Below, in pieces: positions 1-5,203 of a DNA stretch of 6,354 nucleotides; positions within the stretch are counted from its first letter, which is position 1; every line of letters starts with the position of its first letter. The stretch is taken from the NCBI GenBank assembly GCA_937895305.1, contig CALAXS010000054.1, positions 1 through 6,354 on the forward strand. The letters are read 5' to 3'. This stretch comes from an uncultured bacterium. Its GTDB lineage: Bacteria > Hydrogenedentota > Hydrogenedentia > Hydrogenedentales > JAEUWI01. The notes under the pieces were generated by a model. The model saw only the letters and a list, made by a program, of their open reading frames with translations. It was not told the origin of the DNA and did no database searches. Both the position numbers and the translations under genes were made by a program.

Positions 1-126
1 CCCAAGTTCCGCAAAGCGCGTCAACGAATTCTTAATCTGCATAAAGAAATCTACGCCGTAAATCCAAGTCGGAACATACTGCCATACAGGGCTGTGTATA
101 TGAAAGGAAAAACATCAGGTATATGC
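1..126. other. Downstream flank, no confident gene
   Basis: Three frames are open to the window edge. On the minus strand an ATG at 42-40 begins MQIKNSLTRFAELG and continues out of the window, but no Shine-Dalgarno site precedes it. On the plus strand one frame ends at 59-61 (TAA) and another at 145-147 (TAG), inside the terminator palindrome. None is long enough to judge. The stretch between the terminator and position 42 is AT-rich and could hold a promoter for a minus-strand gene. Confidence 0.2.
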
Positions 127-150
127 AAAAGGCCTACCGATCGGTAGGCC
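127..150 (-). terminator. Intrinsic terminator of the operon
   Basis: Positions 131-150 are a perfect 20-bp palindrome (GGCCTACC, GATC, GGTAGGCC) giving a GC-rich 8-bp stem with a GATC loop. On the minus strand it is followed directly by TTTT (130-127), then GC. It lies 26 nt after the last stop codon. On the plus strand the stem is preceded by A residues and not followed by T residues, so it works only for minus-strand transcription. The T-tract is short, so termination may be incomplete. Confidence 0.75.
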
Positions 151-176
151 AGGACTATACAAAATTAAGGTAGGAA

Positions 177-683
177 CTACTCTTCCACCGCCACAATCTT
201 CCATTTCCCCTGAAATGCGACCAGGCTCAACGAACCCAATCCCCGCAGCAAGTAGCCCAGTGAAAGTAGTTGCCCCAATACAGGCACAAAAAACAATAAC
301 TCCGAGAGTACACCGCCCTGCACGATGGAGCGCATGGGGGAGAGCACTTCAGTACCGGAATTGATTCTATCCGAAAGGTTCTTGTAGCCCGGGCCATAAC
401 TCAAAATGGCCACAATAAACAGCAGGCTACCCAGCGCAATACCCAACACAGCGATACTTTCAATACTTAACAGCAATATGACCAGAAAAACGCCAAGACA
501 TGCATTCACCAATCCAACCAGAAAGCACCGTCCCCGCTTTTCCTGATAGACAACATAGGCTGCTGTTGCGCGTTTGGGGAAAGTCACTTCAAACCACACT
601 GCCGCTGCAATCGCCCCGGCCTTCAATACGGTCCACGCAACCATAACCCCCATAATAATGACAGCTGCATATACTGCTTTCAT
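177..683 (-). CDS. Small four-helix integral membrane protein, last gene of the operon
   Basis: This protein of 168 residues does not belong to a family I can name. Hydrophobic segments lie at about 4-30, 53-73, 77-96 and 129-156. FEVTFP (31-36) follows the first segment, a polar loop with YKNLSDRINSG (100-110) sits between the third and fourth, and QGGVLSELLFFVPVLGQ (122-138) leads into the last. These elements match the 4551-5087 product in order, spacing and character (FExxFP; a GG turn; a hydrophobic run with a central Pro and Gly), so the two are likely paralogues. This one lacks the other's Thr/Pro-rich tail. The start is fixed by a strong ribosome binding site and a TAATG overlap with the anti-sigma gene, so it belongs to the sigma operon. 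A role as an accessory to the anti-sigma factor or to the envelope complex is inference from position. Confidence 0.88.
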   Translation of the reverse strand: MKAVYAAVIIMGVMVAWTVLKAGAIAAAVWFEVTFPKRATAAYVVYQEKRGRCFLVGLVNACLGVFLVILLLSIESIAVLGIALGSLLFIVAILSYGPGYKNLSDRINSGTEVLSPMRSIVQGGVLSELLFFVPVLGQLLSLGYLLRGLGSLSLVAFQGKWKIVAVEE

Positions 684-1249
684 TAGTGTCTCTCCTTCAA
701 TCGATAAAAATTACGTAAACTCCACGCCTCAACGCCATTAAAACAAAAGAAAAACATTAGCACCCCGGCAATACCGGTGTACAGCATCCAATCCGAAAAC
801 TGGTTTATTCCATTCAATCGGGATACCGCCGAAGACCAAAGTAGTGTAGCCTCACTCATCAGCTGGTCATCCGCTACAAAGAGGACATCCCCCTCGAAAA
901 GTGCGTTCGCGGCATCCAGCCATTCGGGCCAATAGGCCTCCACAGGATACCACCAGCTGAGTCCAACCAGTCCGACGAGCAGAACACACACCGCAGCACC
1001 CACCAAAACCCCATACCACCGCCGCTCCTGACGATACTGTACGATGCGCCCTTCAATTCGATCACTTAACCCTGCTGGCGCTACCGCCAGTGGCATAGCG
1101 ATTAAATCCGATTCCAATGCACGAAGCTCAGCATGATATGCCCTGCACCCATCGCATTCCGCAATATGTGTTGTTTGCGTTGTGCTCAAAGCCTCTCCCG
1201 AATCAAAAGACTCAGCAAGACCTTCTCTTATTTTTCTGCAATCACTCAT
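683..1249 (-). CDS. Membrane-bound zinc-finger (ZAS/HC2-type) anti-sigma factor
   Basis: The 188-residue protein has an N-terminal zinc-binding anti-sigma signature: Cys4, then His28-x3-Cys32-x2-Cys35. In this family the cytoplasmic domain clamps the cognate ECF sigma factor, here surely the product of the overlapping upstream gene (ATGA overlap). Two membrane segments follow, at about 78-100 and 153-172. This places residues of about 101-152 in the periplasm and a short basic C-terminus back in the cytoplasm. Most relatives have one membrane helix, so the second helix and the Trp/Tyr-rich loop (YPVEAYWPEW, 101-110) are worth noting. The loop is the likely sensing part. Release could be by regulated proteolysis or conformational change; the sequence does not tell. 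The ribosome binding site is AAGGA, only 3 nt before the ATG, so coupling with the sigma gene probably helps translation. Confidence 0.92.
   Translation of the reverse strand: MSDCRKIREGLAESFDSGEALSTTQTTHIAECDGCRAYHAELRALESDLIAMPLAVAPAGLSDRIEGRIVQYRQERRWYGVLVGAAVCVLLVGLVGLSWWYPVEAYWPEWLDAANALFEGDVLFVADDQLMSEATLLWSSAVSRLNGINQFSDWMLYTGIAGVLMFFFCFNGVEAWSLRNFYRLKERH
691..698 (-). promoter_or_regulatory. Strong ribosome binding site for the last gene, inside the anti-sigma gene
   Basis: GAAGGAGA lies 7 nt before ATG 683-681. The anti-sigma stop and this start share one base (TAATG). Confidence 0.65.
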
Positions 1250-1986
1250 GATTCCTTATCCACCAAAAGTTCACGCATTCGTTTTCGTGCACGATGTATC
1301 TGTACCTTCACCGCGCTCTCACTCATATCCATTACCACTGCCGCCTCCCGCATCGTCAACCCCTCCTGATAATGCAACTGTAACAACATCGCTGCCTTGG
1401 GCGACAACTGCGCCATTGCAGCACCAATTCTGTTCTGTTGCTCTGTCTGCTTTACACGACTGCGTGCAGTTTCATCGGCCACCTTCTCCACGACCGGATC
1501 ACTACGCAAGGCATCACCTGCTGCTTCCCGTCGCTTTCCTGAACGCAACGCATTCAATGTTACATTCGTCGCAATCGTGTAGAACCAATTCCGAAAGGCA
1601 CGCTTTCCGTCATAGCGATGCAAAAAACGATAAGCCCGTAAAAAGGCTTCCTGTGTTAAATCCTCCGCCTCCTCACGATTTCGCACCATCCCGTAGATAT
1701 GCGAATAGATCCGCTGCGAATAACGATCCACCAGCACCCGAAACCCGTCTCCATCCCCACCCAATACGGCCTCCACCAACGCCGCCTCCTGCGCAATCTC
1801 CATCGCAGTTTCCGGTGTGTGTCCCTTGGTATTTGGTGCTTGATTCTGCTCAGCGGACACACATTGCTCCATGGCCGGGGCCAGGCCCGGCAGACGTTCA
1901 GACATCACCGCGCAGACCCGCTGCCACGGTGTGTGTCCATTCTCATAGAGATACGCTACCGAGTTCAACCTTTCACAGGCCTCCAC
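1246..1986 (-). CDS. ECF-type RNA polymerase sigma factor with N-terminal extension (start uncertain)
   Basis: Residues 80-152 match sigma-70 region 2 (core binding and -10 recognition), with the DLTQEAF motif at 109-115 and FRNWFYTIATN at 131-141. Residues 191-241 match region 4 (-35 recognition), including a helix-turn-helix around AAVVMDMSESAVKVQIHRAR. There is no region 3, which defines the ECF class. The longest frame starts at GTG 1986-1984, 6 nt after the DUF1501 stop, with AAGGA only 3 nt away, and gives 246 residues. The ordinary ECF length is under 200: ATG 1803-1801 (residue 62) would give 185 residues and has a weak GGA 7 nt upstream. ATG codons at 1905 and 1872 are also in frame. 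The extra 61 codons contain no stop, have coding-like GC-rich third positions, and carry three Cys residues, so they may be translated. The gene overlaps the anti-sigma gene by ATGA, the usual arrangement for a sigma factor and its inhibitor. Confidence 0.93.
   Translation of the reverse strand: MEACERLNSVAYLYENGHTPWQRVCAVMSERLPGLAPAMEQCVSAEQNQAPNTKGHTPETAMEIAQEAALVEAVLGGDGDGFRVLVDRYSQRIYSHIYGMVRNREEAEDLTQEAFLRAYRFLHRYDGKRAFRNWFYTIATNVTLNALRSGKRREAAGDALRSDPVVEKVADETARSRVKQTEQQNRIGAAMAQLSPKAAMLLQLHYQEGLTMREAAVVMDMSESAVKVQIHRARKRMRELLVDKES
1813..1938 (-). repeat. 12-bp direct repeat with an inverted 9-bp copy between, upstream of the short sigma start
   Basis: The 12-mer cggtgtgtgtcc occurs on the plus strand at 1813-1824 and 1927-1938, 114 nt apart, in the same reading frame (both encode GHTP in the sigma frame). 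Between them, ggacacaca (1855-1863) is the reverse complement of the 9-bp core. In the mRNA the middle copy could pair with either outer copy, giving two mutually exclusive 9-bp stems. The downstream copy ends 9 nt before ATG 1803. The arrangement resembles a translational switch, but it may also be a by-product of GT-rich codons. Confidence 0.4.
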
Positions 1987-1992
1987 ATTTCC

Positions 1993-3090
1993 TTACCCAT
2001 ACAAGTCCACTGCTTCCGCTGTATAATCCGGGAATACCCGATATGTATCCTCCATACTACCATGTCGCTTCATAATCGCTGCCAATACATCCCGATAATT
2101 CAAGGTTACCGGTAAATCACCCGGACCCTCCAGCACAGCATCATCCAACCCGGGCCATTCCGTTACCACACGCCCACCCTGCACACCACCACCCATGACA
2201 AACATAACGCCACCCCGACCATGATCCGTTCCCAACGAAGCATTCTCATATACCCGCCGCCCAAACTCTGTCATCACCACCACCGTCACCTTCTCCATTT
2301 TATCCCCCAGATCCTGATAAAACGCCGCCAACCCCTGTGACAATTGACGCATCAGCGACCCCATCAACACCGCCTGGGTAAAGTGGGAGTCCCAGCCATC
2401 CAGATCCACCGTCACCGCTTCCATACCCACATCCGCCTTGACCAATTGCGCTACCTGACGTAGTTTCCGGGAGAAAGCATCCCCACCATAAAGGGCGCCA
2501 TGCGCCGCGCTGTAATCCTGATCCTTCAGCGTCATAATCGTGTCCATGGCCGACAGCGTATCCTGCGCGGCATTGCCCAGATAGCCATCCACATCCCCAT
2601 ACAATGCACCCATATCCTCAAGGTAGCGTCGGCTATCCTCACCGAAATCGAAGGTGTCAAAATTCTCCAGCGTTACTGTGGACGGCGCACCCCGCAAGGA
2701 CTCCGGCGTAGCTTTGCCAATTGCCACCGTCGCCAACGGTCCAATAGCAGGCGATGGACGATACCGCAAGTACCGACCCAACCAACCCCCACCACCATAG
2801 CCCGCATGCTCCATCAAATCCTGGGCCTCAAAGTGAGAACGTGTGTCGTCCTCCGAACCTACCCCATGAATTATGGCCAACGCACCTTCCTTATAACTCG
2901 CCTCCAACGGCGCCAGGTGCTGATGCAAACCAAACATAGTATCCAGCGCCAAGGTATCGCTTTTGGACACAGCCAGTGTGGGCCGTACTGCATAGTATCG
3001 ATCATCTTCAAAAGGAACCACCATACTCAAACCATCGGCACCACCACGCAAATACACGACCACCAAGGTATGTCCATTATCGTTTGCCAT
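1993..3090 (-). CDS. DUF1501 family protein without signal peptide
   Basis: From ATG 3090 the protein has 365 residues. The domain begins almost at once: LRGGADGLS (14-22), TRSHFEAQD (84-92), DGWDSHFTQ (231-239), TEFGRR (264-269) and GTDHGRGG (277-284) are the typical DUF1501 motifs, which lie in the alkaline phosphatase-like superfamily. The His/Asp residues in the last motifs could bind metal; no activity is known. Family members paired with DUF1800 normally start with a Tat signal, but here only about ten polar residues precede the core strand, and an in-frame TGA just upstream excludes a longer start. The protein is either cytoplasmic or exported together with its Tat-bearing DUF1800 neighbour. 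It differs clearly from the DUF1501 protein at 5204-6354, so the two are distant relatives rather than a recent duplication. The start lies 12 nt after the DUF1800 stop. Confidence 0.94.
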   Translation of the reverse strand: MANDNGHTLVVVYLRGGADGLSMVVPFEDDRYYAVRPTLAVSKSDTLALDTMFGLHQHLAPLEASYKEGALAIIHGVGSEDDTRSHFEAQDLMEHAGYGGGGWLGRYLRYRPSPAIGPLATVAIGKATPESLRGAPSTVTLENFDTFDFGEDSRRYLEDMGALYGDVDGYLGNAAQDTLSAMDTIMTLKDQDYSAAHGALYGGDAFSRKLRQVAQLVKADVGMEAVTVDLDGWDSHFTQAVLMGSLMRQLSQGLAAFYQDLGDKMEKVTVVVMTEFGRRVYENASLGTDHGRGGVMFVMGGGVQGGRVVTEWPGLDDAVLEGPGDLPVTLNYRDVLAAIMKRHGSMEDTYRVFPDYTAEAVDLYG

Positions 3091-3098
3091 GGCTTGCA

Positions 3099-3105
3099 CT
3101 CCTCA
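3099..3105 (-). promoter_or_regulatory. Ribosome binding site overlapping the DUF1800 stop; decides the DUF1501 start
   Basis: TGAGGAG contains both the DUF1800 TGA stop (3105-3103) and a strong GAGGAG Shine-Dalgarno site. It is 8 nt from ATG 3090-3088. The alternative GTG at 3099-3097 starts inside this site and so cannot use it. ATG 3090 is therefore the preferred start, three codons shorter than the longest frame. Confidence 0.75.
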
Positions 3106-4554
3106 ATACACCTGAAAAGCAGGCGCAGCCAGGGCCACCGCCGCTTTCATAGGGGAAGATTTCAAGATCCGGACCTCTTTCGCCACCGCTTCACGTCCCC
3201 AGAAATGCGCCAACACCTGCTGCTCCTCCTCAAATGCACTCTTCAACCCATTCCAATCCACCGTCACACCACCCACACGGTTCTCCGCCAATGCCCGCGC
3301 CAGATGCCACCGCCACAGCAAGGTCCCCGACCAGGCAGCTTCACCCTCGCCATAGCCATCCGGCGTAGGATATTGAAACGGCGCATGGCCCATACGCATC
3401 AGATAATCCAGCAAGGCATCCGGTGCATCCGTTTCGCTATGGGTCGCACGTAGCGCACTGACCATATACCGGAAAGGCCGCTTAAACTTTTCGCCACGGG
3501 CTGCCCAGAATTCTTCGCGCTGAAACAACGTGTCTAAAACAGAGGCGATGTCCCCCTTTGAATCCGTAAAAGTTTTTGCCACAGCATCCACCACCGTCTG
3601 CGACGGGTCATCCTCTATAAAGCGTACACACAACTTCCGCGCAATAAACTGTGCTGTTGACGGATGCAATGCCACAATATCCAGCACCTGCTCCAAATCT
3701 TTCTCACCACCGCCAGCACTTATGCGATGGCCTAACACCAGTTTTTCACCATCATCATGCTGCCCCTTGCGAAACACTACCTTCCCATGTTTGCCAATCC
3801 CCTTATTCAATGTCGTCCACCCCGTCAGGCACCGCGCCACCTCCCCGACATCCTGCTGGCTATAGCCACCTTCCACGCCCAGGGTATGCAACTCCAGCAA
3901 TTCCCGCGCATAGTTCTCATTGGGCCGTTCCTCCTCCGTCGCCTTTCGATTCGCACGCCCATCCAGATACCACAACATGGCCGGACTCAAGGCCGATGCC
4001 CGGAGCAACGCAGGGAAACTGCCCATAGCATGCTTACGAATTACCTCCCGATCATCCGCCACCTTCAACCACCGGCAATCCCCCTTGGAACTGTCGATAT
4101 TAAAATGGTCACTCCAAAACCCCACCATCTGCTCATACAACTGCCGTTCGCTATAGGTTGCACGTAACACTGCACCCCGCGTTAACTCCTTCAGCAGGTA
4201 GCCTTCCTTGTACTCATACAACTCACCCAACGGCGCTGCCAACGCCTCAAGGCGGCGCACCCGTCGTTCACACTCACCATCATCAATCTGCTCCGGCTTC
4301 AACTGCTCCGCGACATAACCCGCCACACCCAGATGTGCGATGCGTTTATAATCCTGCGGTCGTGGCCCATAACCCAGGCGTGACAACACATGAAATTCAG
4401 GAGACTGCACCCCGGTCAAGGGCACCTGTATGGGACCTTCCAGCGCAGCCTGTTTAAACTGACCAAACCAGGTCGGGTTTGTATCGCAACCAGATAGCTG
4501 CAAGTACGCCAGTGCCGTAGCACTACCCAGAAACTGTCGCCGTGACAGGTTCAT
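3103..4554 (-). CDS. DUF1800 family protein, predicted Tat-exported lipoprotein
   Basis: The protein has 483 residues, a normal length for DUF1800. The N-terminus has a classic twin-arginine motif, SRRQFL (4-9), then a hydrophobic stretch and a lipobox LSGC (20-23), so it should be exported folded and lipidated at Cys23. Asp24 follows that Cys, which in E. coli favours retention in the inner membrane. Family motifs are FWSDHFN (146-152), NENYARELLELHTLGVEGG (212-230), LTGWT (243-247), a HDDG turn (266-269), QYPTPDGYGE (394-403) and a closing LAAPAFQ (475-481). DUF1800 proteins usually lie beside a DUF1501 gene, as here; their function is not established. Translation is coupled to the preceding gene by a 4-nt ATGA overlap, with AGAGG about 10 nt upstream as ribosome binding site. 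The stop is in the same frame as the following DUF1501 gene, with no other stop between them. Confidence 0.95.
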   Translation of the reverse strand: MNLSRRQFLGSATALAYLQLSGCDTNPTWFGQFKQAALEGPIQVPLTGVQSPEFHVLSRLGYGPRPQDYKRIAHLGVAGYVAEQLKPEQIDDGECERRVRRLEALAAPLGELYEYKEGYLLKELTRGAVLRATYSERQLYEQMVGFWSDHFNIDSSKGDCRWLKVADDREVIRKHAMGSFPALLRASALSPAMLWYLDGRANRKATEEERPNENYARELLELHTLGVEGGYSQQDVGEVARCLTGWTTLNKGIGKHGKVVFRKGQHDDGEKLVLGHRISAGGGEKDLEQVLDIVALHPSTAQFIARKLCVRFIEDDPSQTVVDAVAKTFTDSKGDIASVLDTLFQREEFWAARGEKFKRPFRYMVSALRATHSETDAPDALLDYLMRMGHAPFQYPTPDGYGEGEAAWSGTLLWRWHLARALAENRVGGVTVDWNGLKSAFEEEQQVLAHFWGREAVAKEVRILKSSPMKAAVALAAPAFQVY

Positions 4555-5087
4555 GCGCTCATAACCTCTGCATCAGAAGCTACAGGGGTTGGAGTAGCGG
4601 GGGCTGTCTCAGTCTGTTGAATTGTGATTCGCTTTAGTGTGCATACCACACCCAGACCACTCACCAATGCTAACGGCAACACTATAAACCAGCCAATAAG
4701 TGGCAAGAGAAAGGTCGCCCCCAACACACTGCCTCCGCGAAGGGTTCGTGACCATACCGCCCCATTGCCTTCCACAAAACGCGTGCCCATGAGCCGCACC
4801 AGCCCTGTGGACCCCAAGAGTCCAACCAGCACCAGCACCATAAGAATTACGACCCCGACCAATTGCAGCGGTCCCCCGTTGGACGCCAAACCCAATCCCA
4901 GTAGAACACCAGGAATGGCTACGGCCGCACCCACCAGAATATTGCGAAGAGGTCGCACCTCGTAGGCCTTACAGGATTTAGCGACCAGCCTTGGAAACAA
5001 GGCCTCGAACATGAGCCAATACGCCAGAATCGCCAGCCAGGCCCCCAATACAATAAAGACAATCCGGAAAATGTCTGCCATGATCAT
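4551..5087 (-). CDS. Small four-helix integral membrane protein (related to the one at 177-683)
   Basis: This is a protein of 178 residues that I cannot assign to a named family. Hydrophobic segments are at about 6-26, 49-69, 75-94 and 125-150, followed by a soluble tail of about 28 residues rich in Thr, Ala and Pro. Notable motifs are FEALFP (27-32) at the end of helix 1, a GTRF stretch with charged residues (101-104), and RGGSVLGATFLLPLIGW (117-133) leading into helix 4. The same pattern (FExxFP, a GG turn, a hydrophobic run with a central Pro and Gly) occurs in the same order in the membrane protein that closes the operon, so the two are probably homologous. The gene is first in the operon, has a good ribosome binding site, and its TGA overlaps the next gene's ATG (ATGA). 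A scaffold, channel or partner role for the exported DUF1800/DUF1501 proteins is inference from position only. Confidence 0.88.
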   Translation of the reverse strand: MIMADIFRIVFIVLGAWLAILAYWLMFEALFPRLVAKSCKAYEVRPLRNILVGAAVAIPGVLLGLGLASNGGPLQLVGVVILMVLVLVGLLGSTGLVRLMGTRFVEGNGAVWSRTLRGGSVLGATFLLPLIGWFIVLPLALVSGLGVVCTLKRITIQQTETAPATPTPVASDAEVMSA

Positions 5088-5094
5088 CGTTTAA

Positions 5095-5100
5095 CCCTTT
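5095..5100 (-). promoter_or_regulatory. Ribosome binding site that sets the start at 5087
   Basis: AAAGGG lies 7 nt before ATG 5087-5085. A second in-frame ATG two codons later (5081-5079) would have 13 nt spacing, so the first ATG is preferred. Confidence 0.6.
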
Positions 5101-5110
5101 CTTTCAGCGT

Positions 5111-5127
5111 CTACCTTCATCAGGTAG
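5111..5127 (-). promoter_or_regulatory. Hairpin in the leader of the membrane protein gene
   Basis: CTACCT and AGGTAG form a perfect 6-bp stem around a 5-nt loop. No T-tract follows on either strand, so it is not an intrinsic terminator. It ends 23 nt before the ATG at 5087 and overlaps the place where a transcript from the suggested ECF promoter would begin. It could be a small operator or a 5'-end mRNA stabiliser, or it may be chance. Confidence 0.25.
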
Positions 5128-5154
5128 TACCCCCACAAAAATGAAAAGGTTACA
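5120..5154 (-). promoter_or_regulatory. Possible ECF-type promoter ahead of the six-gene operon
   Basis: On the minus strand, TGTAACC (5154-5148) is followed by a 17-nt, T-rich spacer and then GGTAC/GTAC (5130-5127). An AAC-containing -35 element, a T-rich spacer and a GTA-like -10 element at this distance resemble promoters read by several ECF sigma groups. The operon downstream encodes an ECF sigma factor, so autoregulation would be natural. The match was found by eye and is short, and no second copy was found in the window. A housekeeping promoter in the AT-rich stretch 5150-5200 is an alternative. Confidence 0.25.
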
Positions 5155-5203
5155 TGTAAACAACATGCGCCCATAACATGCTGTAAAATAACAACTTATA
5201 CGC

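Noticed and set aside
1..147. Plus-strand partial frames ending at 61 and 147
   Set aside because: Too short to judge, no motif; one ends inside the terminator palindrome, which is unlikely for a real gene end.
1965..1988. Seven-codon frame (ATG at 1988) just after the DUF1501 stop, next to AAGGA
   Set aside because: Too short to support as a gene or leader peptide; no runs of a regulatory amino acid. It overlaps the GTG start of the sigma frame by chance.
1182..2075. Long plus-strand reading frame of 297 codons, opposite sigma and anti-sigma genes
   Set aside because: Proline- and histidine-rich low-complexity translation with no recognisable domain. It is antisense to two well-supported overlapping genes and runs across their junctions.
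2500..3453. Long plus-strand reading frame of 317 codons, opposite DUF1501 and DUF1800
   Set aside because: Arg/His/Gln-rich translation without family motifs, spanning the junction of two clear minus-strand genes; a product of codon bias on the opposite strand.
5111..5127. Hairpin considered as a terminator for the first DUF1501 gene
   Set aside because: No T-tract follows the stem on the minus strand, and it lies close to the next gene's ribosome binding site.
5150..5159. 10-bp palindrome ttacatgtaa considered as an operator
   Set aside because: Short AT-rich palindromes are frequent, and no second copy was seen; it partly overlaps the suggested -35 element.
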